This document shows, in pieces, positions 1-12,500 of a stretch of DNA of 64,000 bases. The stretch lies in the NCBI RefSeq assembly GCF_001039355.2, contig NW_019775781.1, forward strand, positions 122,195 to 186,194. Direction: 5' to 3'. The notes below the pieces were generated by a model. The model searched no databases and was not told where the DNA came from. It worked only from the letters and a program-made list of their open reading frames with translations. Within the stretch, counting starts at the first letter, position 1, and each line of letters starts with the position of its first letter. Source of the stretch: Lingula anatina. Its lineage: Eukaryota; Brachiopoda; Lingulata; Lingulida; Lingulidae. Both the position numbers and the translations under genes were made by a program.

Positions 1-2207
1 TGATACAGAAAATTTCGATGTGAACAAAATCTGTAACGAATTAGATCTAAAGATGCGCGAGGCATTAACCGCAGCATCGACCAGTCAAACCAATAATGCG
101 ACAGACAGAACTTCTAGTCCATGGAAGAACATCGCAATGATTCATGACTCAAGAGCCTTGTGGCAGATAATAAATTGGAACGGAACCGTTAAGTCGCGGA
201 GCGAACCTGAGAACATAACCCCCAGCGAATCAGATTTTAAAGTGCACTTCGAGAATCTACTAGCCCCAGCCGGAGCGGAACCGGCTCCCAACGAGATCGC
301 GTGCCCCTACGTCCCAATCACCGACGATCCTATAAATCCAGGGGAGATAGTGGATGCTATAAGGTGCGTAAAAAGTGACAAGAGCGGTGGTCCATCAGGA
401 ATCCCCCACGGGGTACTGAAAGCATTCTCCGCCAAGTGGTTGATTTTTATCACCATTATATTAAACCTAATATTTGTTTACACAGTTGTGCCAACTACAT
501 GGACTGTGTCGAGACTAGTAGTTTTATTCAAGAAAGGCGCACGGGACGTCTGCGGAAATTATAGGGGGATCTCGATTATGGACACGTTTGCCAAGTTGTA
601 CGACCTTGTATTGTGTAAACGGCTCGAAAAATGGTTTAAACCTCACAGAGAACAAGCAGGGGCCCAAAAAGGCAGAAGCTGCTCCGAACATATTCTCACT
701 CTCCGTTTATTGATCGATTACGCAGTGTGCAAACGTCAAAAACTGTACATTATCTACGTGGACTTTACTAAAGCTTATGAAAAACTTCCAACGGACTCCC
801 TCATTAAAGCCTTGTGCAGCCGGGGATGCGGTCACGCGATGACCGCCGCCATCGCAGCTATGTACTCGAATACAAAACTAGTACTCGGGACCGCGATGAT
901 TTCAACTAAAATAGGAGTACTCCAAGGATCACCGTCGAGCTGTTTTCTATTCACTATGTACATCGACCAATTAGTGCGCGACCTGTGTGATCAGTGTCAG
1001 CCGGACGGCTACCTCGGCCGACTGCACGCCCTACTACTTATGGACGATACTATTTTACTTTCCACAACCAGAGAAGGGATCACGCACAAATTTAACATCT
1101 TAAAAAACTTTTGTTTGCAGTCTGGGATGGTAATTAATGAAACAAAGACACAGTTTATGGTTATCAACTGTGACGCTAGCGACCGGGAGACAATTCATGT
1201 GCCAGGCTACAATGTGGAAAATTGCGAATTATATACATACTTAGGCGCTGTGTTTAGCCAGGACGGCAAAGTCTCCACCTCCGTAAAAGAACAGGTATTA
1301 CACAAACAATCACATTTATTCAAATTTGCCGCATTTATACAAAAAAACCAGGACTTCCCTTTTTGGATAAAACGTAAAGTGCTTGACGCCGCTCTTATGA
1401 GCTCCATTTTGTACGGCAGTGAGGCATGGCTGTGCGGCGTCGTTATGCCAGCCAATGTTATATACCTGGCAGCATTAAAAATCCTACTGGGAGTTAGGAC
1501 ATCGACGCCTAACGACCTCGTATTAGCAGAGCTCGGTGTTCCTTCGTTGTCAGCCAGAGTTAAGAAAACGCAGAAAACATTTTTGTCCAAAGTACTTTCT
1601 GAAAGATCAGATCTACCAGACGACCCCCTGATGACTGTGTGGACACTCTGTAAAAATGCCCAGACGAAGGGCGCCAATTACTTGACCAACGTGCTTAACG
1701 AGGTTGATGACATTTGTATCTCTGACATCACTAAGAGACAGTTAGCTATTAAGAACTCCCGAAGTAGTAAAAGTGTGTTTTATACCGAGATAAACCCCAA
1801 TGTGAGCGTACACGCCATGTACGAAGGGGCGGTTCGGGAGGAGGACAGAATCCCAGCCTCTAGATTAAGATTATCTGCACACAGTCTGGCTATCGAGACA
1901 GGCAGATGGGCGAAAAAGCCACGCGAACAAAGACTCTGTGAGTGCGGCAACATACAAACGGAGAAACACGCAATATGTGATTGTATTTATACGGCTGATT
2001 GCCGCAACAAATTCCCTACAATAGACTTTACAAACTTAGAAAGGGTTTTCAATGGCCCTGTTAATGACGTATGCAGATGTATAAGAATGTGTTTAACTAA
2101 ATATTAAAGAAAAACAAAAGAAAGGTCAAACCCGTATACAACAAAAGCTTTGCCCGCGCAATGTAATTCGTTTTGCTTATATGGGAATAAAATTAACTAA
2201 CTAACTA
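1..2207 (+). mobile_element. LINE 3' portion with TAAC-repeat tail
   Basis: The retrotransposon ORF ends at 2107 and is followed by about 95 bp of 3' UTR. This contains an AATAAA-type signal near 2187 (GGAATAAAATT) and then tandem TAAC units (AACTAACTAACT) near 2192-2206, after which unrelated sequence begins. A short simple-repeat tail is typical of several LINE clades. The 5' part is cut by the window edge. Confidence 0.75.
20..2107 (+). CDS. Non-LTR retrotransposon ORF2 (reverse transcriptase), 5' end outside window
   Basis: This is the C-terminal 695 aa of a LINE polyprotein. The reverse transcriptase copies the element's RNA at a nicked chromosomal target. The frame is open to the window edge (codons before position 20 are sense and position 20 is GTG), so the true start and any endonuclease domain lie to the left. 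Visible motifs are a fingers/palm region with GNYRGIS, the palm DFTKAYEKL, GVLQGSP, and a catalytic box LMDDT in place of the common YADD or FADD. A Cys/His knuckle follows near the C-terminus (CECG..EKHAICDC). The reading frame has no lesion over nearly 2.1 kb, which suggests a young copy. I cannot assign the LINE clade. Confidence 0.9.
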   Translation: MNKICNELDLKMREALTAASTSQTNNATDRTSSPWKNIAMIHDSRALWQIINWNGTVKSRSEPENITPSESDFKVHFENLLAPAGAEPAPNEIACPYVPITDDPINPGEIVDAIRCVKSDKSGGPSGIPHGVLKAFSAKWLIFITIILNLIFVYTVVPTTWTVSRLVVLFKKGARDVCGNYRGISIMDTFAKLYDLVLCKRLEKWFKPHREQAGAQKGRSCSEHILTLRLLIDYAVCKRQKLYIIYVDFTKAYEKLPTDSLIKALCSRGCGHAMTAAIAAMYSNTKLVLGTAMISTKIGVLQGSPSSCFLFTMYIDQLVRDLCDQCQPDGYLGRLHALLLMDDTILLSTTREGITHKFNILKNFCLQSGMVINETKTQFMVINCDASDRETIHVPGYNVENCELYTYLGAVFSQDGKVSTSVKEQVLHKQSHLFKFAAFIQKNQDFPFWIKRKVLDAALMSSILYGSEAWLCGVVMPANVIYLAALKILLGVRTSTPNDLVLAELGVPSLSARVKKTQKTFLSKVLSERSDLPDDPLMTVWTLCKNAQTKGANYLTNVLNEVDDICISDITKRQLAIKNSRSSKSVFYTEINPNVSVHAMYEGAVREEDRIPASRLRLSAHSLAIETGRWAKKPREQRLCECGNIQTEKHAICDCIYTADCRNKFPTIDFTNLERVFNGPVNDVCRCIRMCLTKY

Positions 2208-2525
2208 TTGCCAGACGGTCATAAGACCAGTTTTAGAATATGCTGCCCCTAGCTGGCACTTTTAGTTAACGAATGAATTGACTGCCGTAGTAAAAAAAAA
2301 GTCTCAAGAAAGAGCTCTTAAGATAATTTATCCTGATCTTGAATATGATGCTGCTTGTGAACATAAACTTGAACTCCTGAGTAAAAGACGGCTCAATACA
2401 TGCAAAAATGTTTATTAGTATATCAAACAAATCGGATCAAAGACTGCATTATCTTTTACAACCAAAACAAAATGTCAAACATTCATTAAGGGAACAGGAG
2501 ACCTAAAATTAAAATCAAACGATAA
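2207..2525 (+). pseudogene. Decayed LINE reverse-transcriptase tail
   Basis: The plus-strand translation gives pieces typical of the post-RT thumb region of Jockey/CR1-type LINEs: IRPVLEYAAPSWH, then after a stop KSQERALKIIYPDLEYD and KLELLSKRRLNTCKN. Several in-frame stops and a poly-A interruption (2291-2299) show it is dead. It directly abuts the 3' end of the preceding LINE, so one element may have inserted beside or into the other. It is a different LINE from the first, judged by its C-terminal sequence. Confidence 0.7.
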
Positions 2526-3072
2526 ATGAGTGACTTTTTAACAAGTGCCTTATACAAGTTTCAGAATTGACTGATAGACTTTTATTTCTCTTTTTTAACC
2601 TTGCATTTTAGTTATTTTGTTTTAAAGGGATAATAACTCTTCGTTTCGGCCAAAAAATGAATTTTCCTGGAGTAAACAACAATTTCCCCATACTTACCAA
2701 TGGTTAATGAATCCATTTTTACATTCAAAGTTAGTCCCTGGTTTTTTTCTAAAAAGTTTGGTTTTTTGTTAAAATCTCTTAAGAGATTTTAACAGAGTAT
2801 AGCCATCAATGGAGGTCACGTGGTCTAAAGACAAGCTCAGATGTCAGAATAATATCTATAACTGCCTTTTTTGGGGGTAAAACAGAATATATTATATTTC
2901 TATGAGTTATTCACAATTCATTATTGTGAAATATAGGTCTCATACTAAGAGTTATTATCCCTTTAAATTTGTTTTACATATGTCTTTTAATATTCCTTTT
3001 TTCTTACTTACTAATGGTTTTATTCAACTATGATGCAATGACTGTAATTATCCAACACTCGGGTTGCAAATT

Positions 3073-3150
<78 letters not shown>

Positions 3151-3261
3151 TAAGCAGTCAGTAAGTATTTCCATACATTAAAAAATGTTTCGGTGATATT
3201 TTATTTAAATCCTTTCTATTTCAAATCTGCACATTTATTTTAACATGGTTTTTGCTATCAG
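2526..3261. other. Intron or flanking DNA of the first GBP locus
   Basis: No coding sequence is recognised. The exon that should encode the LLRD-type segment of the GTPase domain (seen at 46229 in the second locus) is not present between the LINE fragments and exon 3262. That exon, if intact, is left of the window. A TAA microsatellite occupies 3077-3150. Confidence 0.6.
3077..3150. repeat. (TAA)n microsatellite
   Basis: About 24 near-perfect AAT/TAA units with one interruption at about 3120. Confidence 0.95.
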
Positions 3262-3511
3262 GTTTTCAGGAAGGACACAGGGGCAAAGGAAACCGACCAA
3301 GAGAAGATAGGCAGAGTCATACTGACGGCTTTTGAAGTGGTGGAGGCATTTGTTCTCCCTACCCCATGTTATTCAAAATTTTTGAAGAATATTGCAGCAA
3401 ACGCTGATAAAATCGACCCCGAATTCAATGAGAAAATGAACACATTTATAGAACACATCCTGTCTGGTCTAGAATGCAAGAAAGGGATGGCTGTGGGCTC
3501 TAAGATAACAG
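3262..3511 (+). CDS. GBP-like A exon: start of helical domain
   Basis: The acceptor is TATCAG and the donor ACAG|GTACGG; the exon is 250 nt and ends in phase 1. It begins VFRKDTGAKETDQEKIG and contains the IDPEFNEKM motif and the C-terminal GSKITG. The exon at 46642 is its close paralogue. Confidence 0.85.
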
Positions 3512-6500
3512 GTACGGTGTTTTCTTGAAGTGCATTTTAATATTCTTTGGAATAAAAGATGAAAGGTTACTACAATTGTTTTCAAAATTTACATTAAAAG
3601 GTCACTGCATCATCACACCTTCCAGGAGATCAGCTTGCCTCAATGCTGCAGTACTATGTGAAAGCTGTCAATGATCCAAACACCATACCTGCCATGAAGA
3701 GTGCCTGGGATGCTAGCGTGGAGTTGAGGCGCAGGAAATTACTGGAGGACATGGTGGTGAAGTACAACACGGAAATGACGGTACGTGAAATATTATGTAT
3801 GTTTAGTTTATACAATCAAAAGTTTCAATAAAAAAGATACAAGGACACGTATGCTGTTCGAAATTTGGCCCTTGTCGGACACATTTATTGAAAGGTCTTG
3901 TTATAAAAGAATTGGCATAATTTATTAGGTAAGGCAGGCATTTTTTTCATTACTTGTTTCTCAAACAATTTATATTTCTGTCAGAGGTCGGGGGGGGATC
4001 AAAAATATATTTTTTTCAAAATAATGGCTTTTTGGTCACTCGTCTTTTAAACTACATGAGACAATGGTAAAAACTGCTTTTAACACAGTTAAGCAATTTT
4101 TGGATAAAAACAGCAATTTCTTTTCAATGTTTTATTTGCCTAAATTAGTGTCAATTCTACAAATCATTCTTGTAAATTACAAATTAATAAAAACACACTT
4201 TGTTAAACATTGAATAACTTTTGCTAATAACAATTGCTTGATATTTAGACCTGAAAAAATTACATAAATAGCTAGTATGCAGACATATAGTGCACATGTT
4301 CCCATTTGTGGTCTTCAAAAGAGGGCAAGATTGTGATTAAGCCAAAAGAGGCTATGAGGAATTAAACCCAAAATTATGTAAGCCAAAAGGGATGTGCAGT
4401 GAAGCGTTAAGCCAAAATATTTCCTCAAGCCAAACATACAGTCTTGACATCTAATATAGAATCTTTTAGTTTAAATATGTCTAGGTAAAGATGTATCATT
4501 TATTTATAAAACGAGTATCTCATGTGCAATTTGTGAACTGAGAAATGTGCAGTCAGGTGTGTCAGTGCCAGATACCTTATTTGACTGCCTTGTCTGACTG
4601 CCTTGTCTGAAACACTACAGCTTTACTTAATATGATTTCTTTGGGCAATCTTTTTGGCTGGTCCAAGCATGCCTAAGAGAGAGCATGATTTAGTCGGAAA
4701 ATATCTCAATATTTCGACAATGCCTGTACAAAAGATTTAGAAAGTGTGGTAAGCCTTGAAAAGTGCTGGGAGTTAGTTTTGCATCCTGAATTCACTTTCA
4801 TGGCCTTGAATTGCTTGAATTTGTTCTGACATGCCCTTTTTGATTATCATTTAATTATTATGTTTGTCATCACCAACGTGTAAATTTATAGGGTTTATAT
4901 GAAATATTATTACTTGTCTTTGGTATCTTCAGAAAAAGTGATTATGCATTGCCCTCATTTGCATTCAAAGAGTCTTTGAAACTACTTGAATGAAAGTCTC
5001 CAAAGTTTTGCAAATTCCCTGAATTTATTCTAAGTGTTCCTCTATAAACCCTGACATTGCACACTTTAATTATACAAAATTATACAATGATATAACAACT
5101 CACAAAACCCAAGACCGACTGGAGAAAATAAAGATTTGTTTTGTGACTACAAATAACAAGCCACAGCTGAAACATATTAAAGAGCATATACAACATGCTT
5201 TCTTGTTTAGTAAAATTGGGCGATTCAGTAATCTAAAAATTGAACTAAAGCCACTGTACACTACAAGCAATTTTGGCCGTAAAAATAAAAAATGCAAAAT
5301 ACGTTACCTCCCCCTACAAAACATAATGAATAAACAATGACAGTATATCTTTGTAAGCAATATAACGTGATATTTTTTTTGTCATGAAATAGAGATGTAC
5401 ATGTATTTTTTTAATTGAAAAAATGATCATCATTAAAGGAGCATTCAAGTTCTATTTTGTCTCAGCCTATGGCTGCTGCAAGTAAATGGCACTAGATGAA
5501 TGCAGGTAATATATTATGAAATAAGACATTCATTTCAGAATAAGAAACAGCAAGAAAACAGCTATCATTGTCATGATCAAGTGCAATAAAATAAAACGGC
5601 AGTATACTCTAGAATTTACTCTGATTAGTACAACATTATGGAAGGATGATAACTAGGATATTAAGAAATATCCCTCACAGGGAGTGTCTCAAAATCTGAA
5701 ACATATCCACAGCAGTCACTTTTCTTGTCCCAACAAGTAATGTTTTACCTTGCTATTGCAAATAAACAAAATAGTCTAAATGTACGATGCACTATTAAAA
5801 CATAGTAAATATTTAGTATAATTTAGAAAAACGGTTTGTACAATTTTATACAAAGTGAACTCATTACTTTGGTATTTAAAAACAGTACAGTATTAAGTCT
5901 GACATCAGTAGAGAGCTTTCGCACCTGCACGTTTAGGCGAACGACTACGTTTTGGTCATCATAATTTGCCGTCTAGTGACGTGTACACATACGGTTAGAG
6001 AGAACATTATCCGCAGCTAGATTGCTACCCGTCAATGAAAAACGGTTTGACAAATCATCATGATTTCATGAAATCAAGCCTTTCAAAGTTGACCGTTTCT
6101 CTACTAAAATCGTATTGGACATTTTATTTTTGCAATATATGTGAAACATTTTGTCTCTGTTACTTGTGTCTATGTTTTTGTTACTATTGAAATATAGGTT
6201 ATACCCGTAAAAAAGGCATTTTCCACTGACCACAAGGTAGTCAGAACTGGCCTTCCGCACGCGTGACGGATTGTATTATAAGACTGTTAGGTCATCATCT
6301 TGTGAGCAGTTTTTACGAGTACACATGCCTTTATAAGTGGTCTATAGACCAGCCGTCTGCACTTGACGCGTATCAAGCAGGATATCCGTCAGGTAAGTTC
6401 CGTTTAGTAAGACACTATAAGTAGCTCGATTTTCTCCATAGTTGACAGGAGACATATCTCCTAGACTTTTAATGCAAATTTTATGAAGCCTTGTTTCGAA

Positions 6501-9500
6501 AGTCACACGGCGTCCTGTTTTGTGTATTTGAATGAATCTGTACTCTGAAATTTTGGTGTGAGAAATATTGATTAATATTAATTATATTAGTAACAAAACT
6601 GACGCTGCATTAATTGGTGACACTGTTTTTTTAGCTTAAAATTGCGACAACATGCCGCCAACTAAGAAGCGCCGAACTGATTCATCAGCAGATTACGTCA
6701 GTTACCTGAAAGACAAGTGGGCCTTCGAGAAAGAACGCTTTAAATTAGAAAACAAAGAGCGAGAAAATAAAATTGAAAAAGACAAACACATGATGGAGAT
6801 GGTTATATATATGTCTTTGGTTAAAAAGAAAAACTGAATTGACATACTAGGCTCTTGCTGCCTACAACATACACATGGGATGAATCTTTGTTAAAACAGT
6901 AGTTTTTTCTTCGGAATTTCATTTAAATAAAATTTGCTTGCTGTATGAATTTTAGATTTTACTCTTTAATTTTTCATACGCACAATTTACACGTGTACAG
7001 TTCATGCTAAATAGTTCTCCAAGGTGGGAGGATCTGGTTGAAAGTACCGACTGGTCTGATTGCCATACACACAGGTATGGCAGTTGACCAGAAGACCACC
7101 TACCAAGTAGTACTTAGCTACAGGAGACAACAGAACTTTTAAATTCTTTCGAAAGTCCAGGAAGGCAAAGTTTCGCAATAAGTGTCCGAACTCCCACTCG
7201 ACGCATTCCCGGACAGATGACATTCTCCTATTGAATTTTTCTTCTTCGGCACTCAAATTTACTCCTCTGAAGGGACTCAACAGATACCTTCTAATGGGGT
7301 AAGCCGGATCTCCATAAATTGCGTATGGAAGACCATTCCTATCAGTAAGCTCTCTAGCTTCCATTTGTTCCATCAATCCACTCGAACGAAGCAGTGCACA
7401 GTCATGTCTTCGCCCTTCTAGAGGACCATAAAGAGGTATCACTACTGATTGAAATTTCAATGCGTGGATGCGCTTGTGTCCATTGTAACATACACGTTGA
7501 TGGCGTGTTGGCCTGCTTATAGGACGAACCGTGCCATCCACAAAACCTATGCAGTTCTGCAGCGGCGCACCCTTCTCATGTATTTTATCAGCATAATTTG
7601 AAGTTGTGCAGGACCCAACCACGGATTATCCAGTGTATCCAAACGATGATGATGACTGTCATATAGTAGACCAACAGTGTGATTGATGATCACGGATAAG
7701 GTCGATGCAGGTCGACCAAAAAATCTTTCCAAATCACTCTGTCGATTTGGGTAAGAAAATCTCCTTAAAACCATACATAAGGCATCAAGTCCGCTGCACC
7801 TGCATCTGTTACTTACAGTTATCATGTCAGGAAGTCCTAATAACGTTACCAAGCGATATACATCTTCCTTTTCAAAGCGAAAGTCGTGCAAACACTGATC
7901 GTTATTAAGGGTACCCAAATTAAAACTTGGCCATTCAGGGTCATAGGTTAACAGCCGTTTCTGAGGTCTATCGCGAAGGAGAGCGTATATCAACTCCTCA
8001 TCATCGCCTTGAACTGCCATTTGCAGGAGGTCCATGCTGAGGTGTGTGTAGTTTTAGTAACAGATAGACCCCAAGTCGGCGAGGGTTATGTGGCATACAC
8101 GAGTGCGTAGCACGAGTGGATGTCACATAACCCCCGCTGACGAGAAGTCTATCTTATTTAGACCACGGTCCATGAACGGGTTATAACGCATTCATGCGAG
8201 ACGTGCAGTTATGCGAGTTACACCACGTCCGAGTCTTTTGTTCTTCACTTACACCGTGGTCTAAAGTGTGTTTACCCCTGTAAGTAATAGATAGACCCCG
8301 AGTCAGCGAGGGTTATGTGGCATACACGAGATGTCACATAACCCTCGCTGACGAGGGATCTATCTTATTTAGACCACAGTCCATTAGCGGGTTATAACGT
8401 ATTCATGCAAGAAGTGTGGTTACGAGAGTTACACCACGTCTGAGTCTTTTGTTCTTTACTTCCACCGTGGTCTAATGTCTATCATGCCTATTCGTTCATC
8501 ACCCGCGTGCAGCAAAAATTACCTAACCTGTCCAATGGCGTATGACCTCATTTAACGTCTCTGCTTACAGCACGGGAAACATGTATCAGCCTACTATACA
8601 ATTTGACTATCCGTAAAGGCTAACCGGATCTTTCTGCGAAATCACGAAAAAAATAAACGTTGGTCCCTTTACGGTTACGGATAGCTAAATGTAGTCGGTC
8701 GCCTAAACGTGCAGTTGCGAAAGCTCTCTAGTGATGATTTACTCGATGTTTAAAACAACTAAATTTACAAAAATCCGAATCTCTTCCATTTATTGGGATA
8801 AACCAAGCCTTTTTCTACATGTTTTTCTACATCTTTGGCATACTTTTGATTACTTTTTGATACATATTGTACATCATATCATTTTTATCAACTATAGGGA
8901 TGTACACAGTATGCATCTTTCCACCAGATGTATCGAATATGGCACAAAAGAAAATGCGTCAAAGAATTGCCGAAAAAATGGCGACTTTCAGATAAATAAT
9001 CACGACAAAATACAACAGGATATTTGTAAACAAAGTGATGACCGGAACATTGTACATCAGTTTGAAGACCGCTTTATAAGAAACAAAACTACAATTACTT
9101 ACAATGTAAAATTCAATCATGGCTCAAATTAACAGACTTGAGGAACACCTAGAGGGCTTTATATCGTTGATACGCTAACTTACTGAGCTTTCTCACAATT
9201 CTATTAGTAATCTCAAGTCTTTTTTGCTGATAAAAAGTTTACGGTTTAATAATTTTACTTACTGTCAAAAATGTCAAACATGAAAAATGCACATGATATT
9301 CCGAGGACAACACTTTTCCCTAGTTTTTGTCTCTTTTTGCACCAGCAGGGCATGGACAGTTGGTAATGTACGTGAATATTTACCAGGACTTACAAACCTT
9401 CAATAATGCCAATTTATGTGAATAATTGCACTTACGCAAGTGTGTGAGTTACAATCATTTGAGAATACATGAACGCCTACTGAGAGAGAAAATTAATGAA

Positions 9501-12500
9501 GCCTTTGCAATTCAGGTAGTCCCAGTTTGGCTTGATGAACGCTAAAGCCATTAATAAAAATACCAACTGTCTCTAGTGAAAAATCAGAAGTCTTTACAGT
9601 AAAGACAAATGCACTCATGATTTCAATCAATGTGTCCTAGTCCTCTTGTTGGTTCGCTTGGCTAGAGCATATCGTGGGGTACGAATGCACTTCTTGAATA
9701 ATTCAGGATTCAAACGTCTTTGGGCGTCTAACACGTTTTTTTGTGCGGCCCAAAAAGCTGCCCCTATCCTGCTCCCACCTTTATAGTGTGTTGAGACTAA
9801 ATGACAGAATTGAACATCCTCTGCAAGTTGCTTGTTGAAAGTTCATGGTGGATGGGTGTTTATAGAGTAGACGCTAATCCTGAAAATAGGCTCATAGAGT
9901 AACATTTTATTTCCTCGGCTTGACACTGGGTTATGGTAGACAAACGTATGGCAATTTATTTCAGTCACCCTATAAAACCAATGGCATTGATAGAAGGTGC
10001 TAAATCAGCGAAAGGTGTAAAAATGGGCATTTTTATTGCTGTCAAATATTTGGCAATTACGTAAATTCACAGGCGACCTAAATTCCAAAAATCTCTGAAT
10101 CAAGTAACAGCATTACTTTCAATAAGATGATTGATTTTGATGGTTAAGGAACAAAACAATTTCTTCATAATCATAAGTGAAACATAGTCTATTTTCTATA
10201 TTATCGCGACAAATTTGCCTTGTTGATGATCTTTGGGCGAACATATTTTTATATATTGCACTGAAAATAATACAATTTACCTTATCTATTAAAAGGTGCA
10301 CACACCGGACAATAGAAATGTCACCCCTTCTGAACCAATACTTTGGGGGAGATAAATGACTGTGGAATGATATGCTCCTGGTATCATTTTATTAATATCA
10401 AATTTCACAACAAAATGAGAACAAAATATACATTCTACCAAGATATGCCGTTTCAAGTCCAAAGTTAGTACTTAGTGACATAGCCACGTGACCTAATAAT
10501 AGCTGACAGTCTGCGAGGCAAGGATTCATATAATTGTCTGATGCGTTCAGGGCTTATGCTGGCCAAAGCATGAAACACTGAATCTAACAGAGTTTGTCTG
10601 CTGGTTGGACGGGTATTTGTCAAAAGTTTTGACATATCATTCCACACATTTTCTGTTATGTTTGCATCCGGACTCTGGGCAGGCCACATCGCCCTGCGAA
10701 TGTCCTGTCGGTCAAGCCAATCATCAAGTGCTCTGGGTCTGTGACAAGGAGCATTGTCATCCTGGTGAATAAATGGATACATCCTGTCAACAAACATGTT
10801 AGTAATAGATGGTAGCAAGCCTGACTCCAAAACATCGATATATATCTGGTGATGTTTCCATCAACCACTACCAATTCACCCACACCATGGATGCTGATGC
10901 AGCCCCACACCATGATGGATATGCTGCTTCGGGTTTGAAAAGTCAGTGTATGTGGTTTAAATGCTTTACCAGCAATTCGCCAGCATCGGACCCGTCTGTC
11001 ATCAGAGGTCAGACCAAAGCGACACTCATCAAAAAAACTATATAGGACCAATTGTCATGAACTGTCCAGTTCCAGATCCTGTTGGCCTTAGTTCACTCTT
11101 CGTTGCCTGTTTTGTAACGATATAAGAGGTTTCAGTCTTGCTACCCTGTTGCACACTCTCTGAGCATGTAACCAACGCCTGGCAGTTTTCACAGACAGAT
11201 TCTTATGTGTGAAATTGTTCCTCAGTGTTGTCAACTGACAAGCAATCGTCGGTCTTCACGGTCGGTAGTTTTTCCTGGACGACCCATCAGAGGCAATTTG
11301 TATCGATATTCTGACATTGCTTATATTCCGCCTCTTCAGGTTAATAACTTGCACCTATAACCGTTAGGTAATTGCTTGTATCTTGGCATATTGGAAGAAC
11401 ACAGGAATAACGTTTGCTGTGCACGTACAAGACCAACAATACAATTCCATGGTACATTGGTTTTATACTCATTAGTCACATTATAAGTAGACCAGGCATT
11501 ATAACTACCCAAGATCTGCCTACTTTGATTACTCTGATTTAGGGAGTGACAATTCTGTTGTCCAGTGTGTGTATATTCTGTTTGTCATATGAAGTCACAC
11601 TAGTATTGATCAAATAAATGCCGTAATACTGCACTTCAAATATCGCAGGTAACAATCCTGGACCATCAAGGCACACTGTTTTCTTTAACAAAATCTAGCT
11701 TAAAATGTGTTAATTGTACAAATTAAGTCGCTGAGGAGCAGGTTAAATTAGTAGGGGAGCCAAGGCTAAAAAAAGGGTGAAAAAACATTTTAATGATATA
11801 AAATTTTCGAATATATGGTCGGAGAGCCTGATATCTGGGGTTTATGAATCTGCTTATTGGACAAATGGGCTCAATTGCGAAAGTGCCCAAAAATCCAAGA
11901 TGGCCGCCAGCCATGGTGAATACAGAGAACAAGCATCAATTATGAAAAGTAGTTGATATTTTCAGTTTCTTTAGGTTTAGATGTTTGTGTTGTCCATATT
12001 TTGTGGAAATATGTACTATCTGGTGATCAATAGCTAGATTTAGTCAATTGAATTCAAAATGGCCGCTTTATCCAAGATGGCGGCCAATTTTTCACCATTT
12101 TTTTGCAATTAAATAATGTTTGCTTTCATCTTGTACTTTATTCAATCATTATTATAGCAAATTGTTATCAAATATAGGTTGTCTACGATATTTCCTGCAT
12201 TTCAAGTATCTGTTTACAGAATGATGGCTTGATGGATAAGAGAAAAATCCAATATGGCCGCCACCCCCATTATCATAATAAGTCCAAGCCACAGTGGGTA
12301 TCCATATCTTATAGAAAAGTTCAAATACCAACATAAATGAGGGGTATTTAATTTTTTATTCTACAATACATAAGTAAAGGGCAATTGTTTTAAAATTTAA
12401 AGATAATTTTAAAATAGTGTCTTAATCCAAGAAGGCTTCTTTATCCAAGATGGCGGCCAACAAACCATCTTCAGTTTTAGTTGTATTTGCTTGAACCCAT

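Larger units (their letters stand above)
5910..8729 (-). mobile_element. PIF/Harbinger DNA transposon with TIRs and 3-bp TSD
   Basis: Both ends carry terminal inverted repeats of about 36 bp beginning AGAGAGCTTTCGCA, with only a few mismatches. The flanks are a 3-bp direct repeat AGT (5907-5909 and 8730-8732), as expected for Harbinger. The 2820-bp interior has a minus-strand transposase, a small plus-strand ORF and a duplicated palindromic block upstream of the transposase. The element sits inside the GBP-like A intron. Confidence 0.9.

Noticed and set aside
1207-1677. 156-aa minus-strand ORF
   Set aside because: Antisense shadow of the retrotransposon ORF.
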